Of a DNA stretch of 64,000 nucleotides, positions 33,843 through 43,339 are shown piece after piece; within the stretch, counting starts at the first letter, position 1, and each line of letters begins with the position of its first letter. A program made the position numbers and the translations under genes. Source of the DNA: Akanthomyces muscarius (taxonomy: Eukaryota; Ascomycota; Sordariomycetes; Hypocreales; Cordycipitaceae). Under the pieces are notes generated by a model. It saw only the letters and a program-made list of their open reading frames with translations, did not search any database and had not been told where the DNA came from. The DNA lies in assembly GCF_028009165.1 (NCBI RefSeq), contig NC_079244.1, positions 4,792,709 through 4,856,708 on the forward strand, in the 5' to 3' direction.

Positions 33843-35797
33843 GACTGCAGTCTGTGTGAAAGATATATTGACAAAGGTTATAATGCTACAATATTCTAAG
33901 AAAGGTCCTTTTCGAAAACAAGTGGGAGCATTCACGTTTTATATACCTCCTTTCCAACAACGAAATTCAGGCACCGGGACGCCGAAACTCGGACGGCAGG
34001 GCCTCTCCCCCGCAATGGCATGCGTGCCACATACGATTGCGAAATTTGCCCACGATCGCCCCAGTCGCGCACTTACATTCCATTAGCTGATGTAAGCATA
34101 CTCTCACCGGTTGATTATCAAAGTACCGATCTTTTTGGGTACAATTTGCCTAGTGTGACTCCGTGTTTTGGTGCTGTGTGTGGGTTGTTGATGCTATCCC
34201 ACGAGGCAATCACGCCATTGATAGCCTTCTCAGTAGGACAATGGATGATGACACCACTGCCGTTCGCAGACATTCCTAAAGCACGCAATCCAGAAAAGAT
34301 GAGAGAACGGGCGCTTGTATGTCTCATGTCATTATAAATGGTATTCGTATTATCAGTTGATTAAATGAAACTAGATTTAGGATGGTCAGGGTCGCAGCGA
34401 TCTTAGGGCCTCGCAGACATGCAGGCGAGAGCCGTGAGCGGAAATATGTCTCGAACTGGAGCTGAACTTGGCAATTCGCCGTAATGATTGTTGGAATATC
34501 ATCTGATGTACCCAATAAGTCTGATGACGTGAGACAAGCGTTCTGCCATCCGGTGGCTGACTATTCGACAGAGCATAGTAGGAGGCGGGCATGAAAGACT
34601 ACTCGATCGTCGCAAGTGCCCACAGTCACACTTGAAAGATTTTCTATAAATTCCTGAAAATGCTATCCCAATAAAACATGGATCTGATCGTTTCATGACG
34701 ATGATTCCGGCCACGTGGCTGTAATCTACAGCCAACGAAAATACTATTTCGCGCTCTCTTGTGCCATGGATTGCAGGGACTGTTCTCACCCAGTCTCCAT
34801 CTCGCAGCTTCAGACGACTTGAAACTCGGGGAATATGAAAAACTGCTCTTTTGAGGCGGCGACCAAATCCACACTCGCGCGTCAAACACTGCCGCACAAG
34901 GTTTCATATCCTCTGACGCCGGAATTCCCTGCCAGCCGCGCCCCTTCATCAAAGTCGAGATGCCGAATTGTTTGGGATAATATTTCTACGCCTCATATTG
35001 GCTGAAAAGCCGTCGCAAATATCTTGAAAATAATTTTGCACGCCCTCGATCTGTGTTGGGGTTTACGAAACCAGGCGGCGACTCGGGCATTGCTGTCTGT
35101 CTCTTGCTCAGGCGCATCGATATCTTACAACAGTCAAGCAACAAATTTCAGATGCGCGCAGGGAAAATGCATGTGAGGTATGACTAACAAAGCAATGGTG
35201 AAAGTGATATTTGATGGACTTTCTCATGCTGCCGCCATTGATCGACGGTGGCAATGCGTCGTGATATCTGCCGCGGCCGCGTACTTCCCGCACACGGCAT
35301 CTTGAGCTGTGAACGAGATTGGCCGAACTTCGACCCAGCTTGACCCGGAGACTTTGCTCCCAGCCAGTGCCCACCTTTAAAGTAGATGCATGGCCGCCAA
35401 GTTGACATTCAAATTTCTACAGCATAATTTAATTGACAGATGGCATCTTGTTTATTGATGCTGCATCCGTCGCAACTCCATTTTATCACCGGATCAAGAA
35501 GCAAATATGTATAGCACTCGTGTCTCTCATTCATATTGTGTTTGCTTGTCTATGTATATAAAGAGTAAAACGGCCCGCATCATTCTAATTGTTCTCCCCA
35601 ATGAAGCTCAAGTTGACTAATCCGCTACATAGTCTCTTTCTAACATGCTCGCTAGTTAGCCTGTGTACGTACATGCGACCTGACGTATACCCAGCTTATA
35701 AGATGACCAGATTTAAAAGACCATGGTCAGGAACGAATCTTCTTAAGCTGGCCAAAAACCTCGCATAGTTGGAATAGCAACAGGCTATAGTGCGGGT
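33843..35797. other. Long stretch (about 2 kb) without a recognisable gene
   Basis: It contains the dioxygenase promoter. Minus-strand frames at 34499-34952 (132 and 102 codons, overlapping in different frames) have protein-like composition (RLKLRDGDWVRTVPAI) and could be a decayed gene, but I cannot name it. The remainder is AT-rich with no repeats seen. Confidence 0.4.
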
Positions 35798-36472
35798 TTA
35801 TCTTGACTTTTGCTCCGCAGACGCATCTAGCAGTTCGAATGCCATAAGCCTATCAGCTATGCTAAAAGACTCTTTCCAATCCGCTTCGAGTTTAAGAACC
35901 ACCTCACAGTTCCCTTGCTTCCTCCAGATCTCGCTCGGGTAACTGGTAAACTTCCATTTCTTCTGGACATTGAAGAGCTCGATGGCCAGAAGGCGGCCCT
36001 CTTCAGCTTTACCTGTGACCCTCAGAGTGTCGACCTCGTTCCACGAAGTTGAGAACCACAGAAGCCTGTCGTAAGCCTCTTGCTCGAACTTGCCTGTACT
36101 TTCAGATCTTCCTGCGTTTTCGCGGCTGTTGCACAGCTGAGCTATTTTGCCCGCCAATTCAACCTCTGGGGCGCCGTCGTTGCGGTCGGTGTGGTCGTTG
36201 CGGTCGCTGCCTTTCGTGCGTTTGGTGCGTTCGTTGCCAAGTTCCTTTAGTAGCGATGCTAGTGACATATAGAGCCTAGCCTCGCTATCTCGACATTTAT
36301 TGGTGGTTTGGATCCTAGAAATCTCATTTTGAATAGCCTTGATTCTTTCCAGGGTAGTCAGCTGATGTGGTAACTCTGCTTCCTCAGTCGATCTGATGAC
36401 TCTTTGCAACGCTGTCGACGCGCTGCGGGCCTCATTTCTTGGGCCAACTTGTGTGATTTGCTCTTCAGACAT
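35798..36472 (-). CDS. Hypothetical protein, 224 residues
   Basis: A single uninterrupted frame with a clean ATG and stop. I do not recognise the family. It is charged and mostly helical, with no cysteine pattern, signal peptide or membrane segment. Residues about 50-75 (ERIKAIQNEISRIQTTN) look like a short coiled coil. The middle has a minisatellite-derived stretch (KGSDRNDHTDRND, DNA about 36175-36240 with repeated GTTGCGGTCG-like units). The C-terminal third (YDRLLWFSTSWNEVDTLRV, KKWKFTSYPSEIWRKQG) has protein-like aromatic content. The even composition and codon use suggest a real gene, probably lineage-specific. Confidence 0.5.
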   Translation of the reverse strand: MSEEQITQVGPRNEARSASTALQRVIRSTEEAELPHQLTTLERIKAIQNEISRIQTTNKCRDSEARLYMSLASLLKELGNERTKRTKGSDRNDHTDRNDGAPEVELAGKIAQLCNSRENAGRSESTGKFEQEAYDRLLWFSTSWNEVDTLRVTGKAEEGRLLAIELFNVQKKWKFTSYPSEIWRKQGNCEVVLKLEADWKESFSIADRLMAFELLDASAEQKSR

Positions 36473-38895
36473 TTTTTGATATTTGATGTGGTTTTACAAT
36501 GATTTGCTAATGGAGAGAGGCTTGGCGAGTAGGGTGGTGGTTGATAGGCTGATGGGAAAAGAGAAATTTCCTGTTAAGGTACGGAATGGCCTGTCTTATG
36601 TACTTTTTACCAAGGCATCAAGTTGCAGTGCGTCACAGTCCATATTGTCGCCTAGATAAAGAGTAACAAATAGGAGGAAATATCTAAGACGTCTGCTGGT
36701 GCATAAAGAGCTACAAAGGGTTCAAGATGTCCGGTGAATAGAGATTCGGAAAGGGTGTAAGAGGTTAGAGCTACAAAGGATGGAAGACGTCGAGAAAGAA
36801 TTGAGCAATGCTCTGTATCGTGATCATCATGAAAGCAAATAGAAAGGTCAAAATTTCTGTTTATTCGCAGAGGAACATGGCGCCTGACAAAGATTGCGAG
36901 TCATCAGTGAAGGGGGAACTAGTCCATTTCCATATCAGGAGAGACAACGAAATGCAGGCACTTTATCGTAGCACAGCGCTCCAATTGCCAAAGAAGACGA
37001 AAGTACAAAATGGACAGCAAAAGATCTATTAATTGGCAAGCTATACTTTTGCAAATTGCAGTATCTTTCAAGATGCAGCATTTATTCCAGCGGAGGCGGA
37101 ATTCTGCGGCATTCTTCTCATGCTAGCCACGGTTGGCCATTTACAACCCGACAAACAATCCGTCGTGCTCCAGCGGATTAACCAATGCAATAACGAAAGA
37201 AGGGGGACAAAGCGGTTGACTCTCTTGCTGCCCGCCATGCGACCATTTGACAAAGGCAGATGTAATTGGGCCCCGGTCGATCTGGGCTTGGCAGCGGTGC
37301 ATCTAGACAAGGGGATTCCACTCTCTCTGGGTCTCGTGACTTTTATCTGTCCGGCAAGAGTAATGCTCATTGCACTTTTCGGTACTTAATAATCTGAATC
37401 CTAAACATCGATCGTAGCTTGTCTACTGGGACTCTTTCGCTGAGCATTCACGGAACCTGGCTCCTTACCACGGCGGGGCGGGGAGGGGGATGGGGGGGTT
37501 GCGAAGCGATTTCCGAAGGCCAGTGTCTACCAGTATATTTTAGCAGCTTGCGCGGCTTCAGAATCACGTTGGAAAGAAAGTATACACGGCGTCCATGGAT
37601 GCGGCGGAACAAATTTCGGTCTCCGAGAAGCAACCTGTTAGTACAGCTCTTAAGGTTGCGCCACGGGGCAGTTTGACTAGGTGCACCACCCACAACCCGC
37701 GCGGAGACGCTGCCAGGGGAGGGCAGGAAAAAAAGACAGTGTGTGGTTGTTGGCCACAAAAGAAGGAAAGAAACTTATTAAAAAAAAAAGAAAAGAAACG
37801 ACGAAAACGACAAAAATGACAAAAATTACGAAAGCGAGTAGAAGAGAGGAAAGCAAGTAAGCCAAACAATTTCGACAATGAGAGTAAGAATGCTTGGTGG
37901 AAAGAAAAGACAGCGAGATAATCAGTCCCTGTTCATCTTTATTTTAGCCTTCTTTGTTGTCACCCACTTGCCTACCAAAAGGGCAGGCTCTTCAGCGAAC
38001 AGTACCTGCAAGTTTATCCAGCAGTGGGGTAAAGGCACTATTATCAAAAACTTTGCGCACTGTAGCATTTTATTCATTGCTACCGGAGCGGCACAGACGG
38101 CATAGAAAGACGGTTCTTCCATGGCGCACCCGGGCGGCTGCCACGTTGGTTGGCTGGTTCGCACGCCCCAGTTCCAGTTCCCCACTGTGTTTCTTATCAG
38201 ATGATCAAGATAATTTCCGCAGGATCTGATAAGAAAATCCTGCAAGAGGCATCGCAGCAGTAGGACAAGCTCTTCCGGGCTGACTTATGTCAAGGACGAC
38301 CCTGAATTGATGTTACATGACTAGTCTCGCATACTGGTACAGATATCTAGTTGTTAGAACGTCAAGGCTCCCGCCTCGGACATTATCGGCTCCTCCCAGA
38401 GCAAGGATCCTGGGATAATAGTGCGCAACATGATTTTGACGCCCCTCTCCTTAGTGTCCCGAGTGGATGTAACCAGCGGAGATCAGTCACCAAAAGGTGC
38501 CGTCGAGACTCAACGCTTGCCGGCATGTGGCAGCACCCCCATAAACGGCGCCTCAGCTCAAGCCTTCTCTTCACCCCGAGTCCAATTTTCGTCGCCTGCC
38601 GATACCCAGCTGTATTTCCCGCACGCAATAGCGTCGTTTGCTGATCCGGCTAGTTAAGAAACGTGCTTGTCCCCAAGGGGTTCTTGCCTTTTCTTCCTTT
38701 GCCCATAGTCTTTCCATCCAGCGACAGGCGCCGTTTAAAAACCCGACTGGTCGCCCACCCTCCCCCGCCCTCAGCTCCCTGTTGCCATGTCGCGTGGCTC
38801 AGAGTCGCGACCTCATCTGCAAGAAACGAGCGCAACCGCCGCCACTACCAACGACGCCCATACGCATCTGCTTGCACAGGCTGCTCGGAATCGGC
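36473..38895. other. Gene-poor stretch left of the retrotransposon array
   Basis: No recognisable gene up to about 38,640. An A-rich stretch with ACGACAAAA-like repeats lies at 37775-37830. From 38,650 the sequence becomes pyrimidine-rich and resembles a promoter and leader for the open frame at 38,787. Confidence 0.45.
38787..38895 (+). pseudogene. Possible first exon of a gene interrupted by the array
   Basis: An ATG preceded by a C/T-rich leader opens a frame MSRGSESRPHLQETSATA... of 36 codons that stays open to the exact LTR boundary, where the LTR supplies a stop (TGTAA). A second frame over the same bases reads RRPYASACTGC, like the start of a Zn2Cys6 cluster. The rest of any gene would lie beyond the far end of the array, outside the window. 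Evidence is limited to composition and position. Confidence 0.22.
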
Positions 38896-39200
38896 TGTAA
38901 CGATGGCTTATTTACTAAGTCACAGTAGGTCTGTTTCTTAGGAAGTGAGTCAGGCTGAGGCTACAGGGTAGCACGATCTTGAGCAGTAGGCGATAAACGG
39001 TCGTTAAGAGTAGAACTCTCAATAGTGAAACTATTGCTTAGATTGATCAATAGAGATCTAAACTATCTAGACTAGCTGTGGCCTTTGGGCTCCTTAATAT
39101 ACTAGAACCAATCTCTATTGCTCGGTGATGCTCTCCTTGCTCAGTGTGCTCAGTGCTGAGCAGGCTGAGCAGACTGATCAAGGTGAGCAGTCACGTGACA
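38896..39200 (-). repeat. LTR, unit 1 (3' end of the array in element direction)
   Basis: Bounded by TGTAACG on the plus strand and by CACGTGACA, so on the element strand it runs TGTCACGTGA...CGTTACA, with TG..CA ends. The outer edge is flanked by host sequence ending TCGGC. It contains a TATA-like box (39092-39101), a palindrome ATTGATCAAT and a cluster of TGAGCA/TGCTCA motifs at about 39140-39190. Confidence 0.93.
39043..39101 (-). promoter_or_regulatory. Predicted LTR promoter: TATA box and start site
   Basis: On the element strand TATATTAAGG (39101-39092) lies about 41 nt before ATTGATCAAT (39051-39042). If transcription starts at 39051, the first nine nucleotides match the primer site by base pairing. 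The same arrangement repeats every 6,299 bp (45342, 51641, 57940 for the palindrome side). The start site is inferred, not measured. Confidence 0.4.
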
Positions 39201-39214
39201 CTGCCCCTCTTTCC
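39201..39214 (-). other. Polypurine tract, unit 1
   Basis: GGAAAGAGGGGCAG on the element strand, directly before the LTR TG; it is the expected primer for plus-strand DNA. Identical copies lie at 45500-45513, 51799-51812 and 58098-58111. Confidence 0.8.
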
Positions 39215-39406
39215 TAATCGGGCTTCCTAGCAGTTGCGTCACTTCCGCTGGCCGCCGTTCCGCCGGCCAGGCTTCTTTGCGTTTGTAACATAATACTCCT
39301 CCTCCATTGGTCTTGTCCTCAAGGCCGCTACAACAGGCCTCCGCACAGGTTTCAGCCGCCGGTGAGCAACTTCCCTCCTGCATCCTTTTTTCTTCATGGC
39401 TTGACC

Positions 39407-39957
39407 ATGTCTAACGCACGCGTTAGTAAATCCTATCGTTCCTCCACTCAGCGCCGCCACGATCTTATTTCTCGAATTGAAAAAGTCGGCCTTCAACTTT
39501 TCGACATGGGTCGATGTACACCTTGTCGGGAGAGGAACTCTCTTTGTTTTGTTCTGAAGGGTACACGAAATGTTCGGCTTGTCTGAAGAAGCAAACCCCT
39601 CACTGCGATGGTAACTTCTCGACCGAGGAGTTCGACCATATCGAATCACAGAAGGAGCGTCTTCGTCAGGAGGCGCAGCGCAAGCGTCAGGAGGTTGGCC
39701 GTCTTGCAGCCGCTGCTGCGGCGGCATACTCCGCCTTGGCTCAGGCACAACAGGAGGAAATCAACATCGCGTCCAAGCTGGATCATTTCACAGAGACGCA
39801 GTCTCGTATGCTTCGTCAGGAGGCGCTGGCTTTGGACAGCCTAGACGAGCCTCCTGGGTCTATGATTGCTTTGGAGGATCCTAACTGGATGTGGGATGAG
39901 TCTCTGCTTTTCGGTGGAACTGCGCAAGCAGTTCCGAGCAGCCAGACAGGTTCTTGA
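39407..39957 (+). pseudogene. Antisense ORF with split Zn2Cys6-like motif, unit 1
   Basis: On the strand opposite gag-pol, in the 680-bp space between pol and the LTR. Frame 1 starts at ATG 39407 (MSNARVSKSYRSSTQRR...) and carries CTPCRERNSLC; it stops at 39586. Frame 2, open from before 39514 to 39957, carries CSACLKKQTPHC, then a long helix-prone region (FDHIESQKERLRQEAQRKRQ, an Ala run, KLDHFTETQSRMLRQEALAL) and an acidic Trp-containing end. Read together the cysteines follow C-x2-C-x6-C, about 8 residues, C-x2-C-x7-C, which fits the Gal4-type zinc-cluster spacing. The frames differ by one base between the third and fourth cysteines; a one-base indel or a recoding event would join them. 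From memory, uncharacterised fungal proteins of similar layout exist. The 3' end overlaps pol by 77 bp. Confidence 0.55.
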
Positions 39958-42900
39958 TTGGTTCCCAGGTGTTCTCGGAGTTAGGGTATTCCTTCCATTT
40001 AATGAGATATTCGCGTTTTTTGTGGTTTCCTCGTGCTCTGAGTACTTTCTCAATTTCGTATTCGTCGTTGTTTTCCACAACAATGTCTGTAGTGACTGTG
40101 ATGTCATCTGGTGCTTTTTCCAGTAATGAGATATGGAATATGGGATGGATTCTCATTCCATCGGGTAATGATAGTTCGTAGTTGGTGTTCGATATTTTTC
40201 GTTTGATAAGGAATGGTCCGATTTTCTTCCAGTCGAGTTTGTCGCTGGGTCGCTTTGTTTTGATGTTTTTGCGTATGAGGTAGACTTTATGTCCCTCCTC
40301 TAGGATTGGCGCTGGCAATCTCTTTTTGTCCGCATAGTGTTTCATACGGTTTTGTAAAAATATCCATTCTTGTTGCAGTTGTTTTTGTATTTCCGTGATT
40401 GTTGCTGCATGTGCTGTAGCTGCTGGTGCGTTGACATTCCGTGTCGCGTGTGTTGCGATCACAGGGTCGAATCCGTAATTCGCTTTGAATGGTGACATCT
40501 TCATGTTGTCGATTTCGGAGCTATTGTAAGCCCATTGTGCGAGTGGTAGCCACTCTACCCAATCATCTTGTTGGTGGTTGACATAGCTTCGTAGGTATTG
40601 TTCCAGTACTTGGTTCAGAATCTCAGTCTGACCATCTGACTGTGGGTGGAATGCCGTAGATAAGCTTTGCTTGATCTTCATTGTCTCCATGAGGCATTTC
40701 CAGAAGTTTGATGTGAACAATTTGTCGCGATCCGATATAAGTTTTGTTGGTAATCCGTGTTGAGCGATAACTGTTTTGAAAAACATGTACGCCAAGTCTT
40801 TGGTGTCGCTAGATTCCATGTAAGGAATATAGTAGGCATACTTTGTGAGTTTATCGACAATGACCAGGATACTGTCGTAGTGTACTCCTGTCATGGGTTC
40901 TTTGGACTTTGGTAGCTTGACGATGAAGTCCATGGTAACAGTTTGCCATGCTCTTTCAGGTGGTGATATCGGTTGTAGTTCGCCGTAAGGTGCATGTCGT
41001 GCTGACTTTGCTTTGTTGCAAACGTCGCATTTTCTGATAATTTCTTGCACAATCTTCCTGCTCTCAGGGAAGTCATATGATCTTCGTAGTCGACTAATTG
41101 TTTTTGCAACACCTTGGTGTCCATGTAGCGGGTGTGCGTGTATTTCTTCCACAAGCTGTTTTTGTAATACAGCTGGGACGTATAGTCGATCGTTGTAAAA
41201 GTAGTCATTTTCTTTCCGTGTGAGAAATGGGGTCGATCTCCAAGTGTCGGTTAGACGGTCTCCTTGGATTCTTGACTTGATTCTTCGCAGCCAGATGTCA
41301 TCTGGTTGTACTTGCCAAGTCATGTTGATTTCTCGGGTGCCTAGTACAAGGTTCCCGTCCTTGGTTTGGCGTAGCAAGGGTGCATTGTCCACTTGCTGTT
41401 CTGTCTTCAAATCCTCTCTTCGGCTGAGCGCGTCTGCTCTTCCGTTTTCGGATCCTTTGCGATATATGATTTCGAAATCATAGTCTGTGAGGGTTTCGTA
41501 CCATCTGATCTGTCGTTTGTTCAGATCTTTCGTAGTCGTAAAGGAGGTTAGGTTCTTGTGGTCGGTGTAGACCTTGATCTTATGATTCGCTCCTTTTAGG
41601 TAATGCTTCCATTCCTTGAAGGCTTCGATAATAGCCATAAGTTCTTTATCGTGTATGCCGTAGTTCAATTCTGGTCCGTGGAGTTTCTTTGAGAAGAATG
41701 CGACTGGGTGAAGTCGGTCTTCGTTGTCTCGTTGTCCAAGTTGTCCGCCGAGTGCGTAGTCTGAAGCGTCGGTTTCAACTTCGAATGGTTTGTCGGGGTC
41801 GGCTGTAAGTAGAACTGGCTCATCTAGGATTTTCTCTTTTAGTTTCTGGAAGGCGTCGGCTTCCTTGTCTGTCCATTGGAATTCGTTATCCTTCTTCGTG
41901 AGGTTGGTAAGAGGAATGGTGATTTCTCCGAATCCGCGGATGAAGCGTCGATAGAAGTTTGCGAATCCGAGGAATCCTCTTACTTCTCTGATGTTGGTTG
42001 GCGTGGGCCAGTTCCGAACATCTTCGATTTTGGATGGACTCATCCTGATTTGTCCTGGTGTAATTTCGTATCCTAGGAACTCGACTTTGTGTTGATGGAA
42101 TTTGCTCTTAGCTACTTCAACGAGGAGCTGGTTGTCTTGTAGCGTCTGTAGTACTTCATGTACATGTTTCTTGTGTTCCTCAAGTGTGTTGGAGAATATG
42201 AGGATGTCGTCAAGATAGACAACAACGAATTTGTCGAGCTGTTTCCGTAAAACATTGTCGATCATGGTTTGGAATGTTGCGGGTGCGTTGGTGAGGCCGA
42301 ATGGCATCACAAGATACTCGAAATGTCCTCTCGTGGTTCGAAAGGCGGTTTTCCACTCGTGACCTTTAGCCATACGAATCAGATTGTAAGCTCCTTTTAG
42401 GTCGAGGGTGGTAAACCACTTGGCTTGTCCAAGCTTGTCTCGTATCTCCGCAATGAGTGGTAACGGATATCGGTTCTTGATTGTGATCTTGTTAAGTTGC
42501 CGATAGTCGATGCATGGTCGTAGCTTTCCGTTTTTCTTTGGTACCCATAGGATTGGGTATCCTGCTGGGGATTCTGATGGTCGTATGTATCCCTTTTGTA
42601 GCATCTCGTCCAGATACTCCTTAAGAGCTTTGTCTTGTGCAGGGTTCTGGGGATATATCTTGTTGAACGTTGGTTCAGTACCGGGCTGGAGCTTGATCTC
42701 GTGGTCCCAGCGTGAATGCTCCGGTAGTCCTGTTTCTAGCTCTCCGCTGAACAGCTTGCTGTACTTTGAGTATTCCTCGGGAATCTCCGTTGTACTAGCT
42801 TTGGGCTCTCTGGCGATCACATATATTCCTAGAGGCCTGTCTTGATTCGATTGAGGTGCTCCTTGTGAGCCGCTCTCATTGTCGTAATCGCATCCTGGTG

Positions 42901-43243
42901 GATCCCATTGGAGTTGGCCTGTTCTCCAGTTGACTCGGGGATTGCTCGCTCGCAACCAGGGTATCCCTAGTATAACATCGTGTTTTGAGATCACTGTGAT
43001 GTCCAAGGTAACATGGTGTTTCGTGCCTTGTATATCGATCGGAAGTTGCGCTACTTCCATATCGACTACTCCTTGGCCGAATTTTACTGCATGTCCTTCC
43101 ACAGTCGTGAGTCGGTAGGGCTCGTCTTTCATATTCCAAGGCAATCGTAATTTGTTGACGAGATTCGGCGAGATAAAGTTTCCTTGTGCTCCGCTATCGA
43201 TCATTGCCTGGATCTTTCTTCCCATGATCTTCATGGTAATCAT
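39881..43243 (-). CDS. pol: Pol polyprotein with chromodomain, unit 1
   Basis: 1,120 residues from the first Met, or about 1,150 if translation enters by the -1 slip at 43333, since the frame is open from there. Domain order: aspartic protease (IDSGAQGNFI, about residue 16), reverse transcriptase (LNKITIKNRYPLPLI, PFGLTNAPATFQ, active site VVYLDDILIFS near 340), RNase H (TDASDYALGGQLG near 486, HDKELMAII), integrase with an HHCC finger (HPLHGHQGVAKT...CDVCNK, 704-740), the catalytic core D,D,E (TMDFIVKLP, SDRDKLFTSNFW, QSDGQTEILNQ), and a chromodomain YEIEKVLRARGNHKKREYLI...NTWEP (about 1064-1110). RT before integrase defines Ty3/gypsy; the chromodomain is thought to guide integration to marked chromatin. 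All catalytic residues are present, so the protein looks functional. Its last 25 codons overlap the antisense ORF. Confidence 0.96.
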   Translation of the reverse strand: MITMKIMGRKIQAMIDSGAQGNFISPNLVNKLRLPWNMKDEPYRLTTVEGHAVKFGQGVVDMEVAQLPIDIQGTKHHVTLDITVISKHDVILGIPWLRASNPRVNWRTGQLQWDPPGCDYDNESGSQGAPQSNQDRPLGIYVIAREPKASTTEIPEEYSKYSKLFSGELETGLPEHSRWDHEIKLQPGTEPTFNKIYPQNPAQDKALKEYLDEMLQKGYIRPSESPAGYPILWVPKKNGKLRPCIDYRQLNKITIKNRYPLPLIAEIRDKLGQAKWFTTLDLKGAYNLIRMAKGHEWKTAFRTTRGHFEYLVMPFGLTNAPATFQTMIDNVLRKQLDKFVVVYLDDILIFSNTLEEHKKHVHEVLQTLQDNQLLVEVAKSKFHQHKVEFLGYEITPGQIRMSPSKIEDVRNWPTPTNIREVRGFLGFANFYRRFIRGFGEITIPLTNLTKKDNEFQWTDKEADAFQKLKEKILDEPVLLTADPDKPFEVETDASDYALGGQLGQRDNEDRLHPVAFFSKKLHGPELNYGIHDKELMAIIEAFKEWKHYLKGANHKIKVYTDHKNLTSFTTTKDLNKRQIRWYETLTDYDFEIIYRKGSENGRADALSRREDLKTEQQVDNAPLLRQTKDGNLVLGTREINMTWQVQPDDIWLRRIKSRIQGDRLTDTWRSTPFLTRKENDYFYNDRLYVPAVLQKQLVEEIHAHPLHGHQGVAKTISRLRRSYDFPESRKIVQEIIRKCDVCNKAKSARHAPYGELQPISPPERAWQTVTMDFIVKLPKSKEPMTGVHYDSILVIVDKLTKYAYYIPYMESSDTKDLAYMFFKTVIAQHGLPTKLISDRDKLFTSNFWKCLMETMKIKQSLSTAFHPQSDGQTEILNQVLEQYLRSYVNHQQDDWVEWLPLAQWAYNSSEIDNMKMSPFKANYGFDPVIATHATRNVNAPAATAHAATITEIQKQLQQEWIFLQNRMKHYADKKRLPAPILEEGHKVYLIRKNIKTKRPSDKLDWKKIGPFLIKRKISNTNYELSLPDGMRIHPIFHISLLEKAPDDITVTTDIVVENNDEYEIEKVLRARGNHKKREYLIKWKEYPNSENTWEPIKNLSGCSELLAQFHRKAETHPTSS

Positions 43244-43294
43244 AAGGTGTGCGGTACTGCCGATGTCTGCAGTACATAGAGACCTGTCAGATCT

Positions 43295-43339
43295 CCGTCG
43301 AAGAGTCGGTCTTACTTGCAGCGACGGCTGTCTTTTCCC
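43295..43339 (-). promoter_or_regulatory. Predicted -1 ribosomal frameshift signal gag/pol, unit 1
   Basis: In gag frame the bases read TCG GGA AAA GAC, so G GGA AAA (43339-43333) is a canonical X XXY YYZ heptamer. After 5 nt (GACAG), CCGTCG (43327-43322) pairs perfectly with CGACGG (43300-43295); an inner AAGA/TCTT pairing can extend the fold. The gag stop (43312-43314) lies inside the loop. A -1 slip leads from GGG AAA into AGA CAG CCG, which is open through to pol. Confidence 0.7.

Noticed and set aside
39201..39880. Possible env gene after pol
   Set aside because: No sense-strand frame with signal or membrane segments exists here; the coding signal is on the opposite strand.
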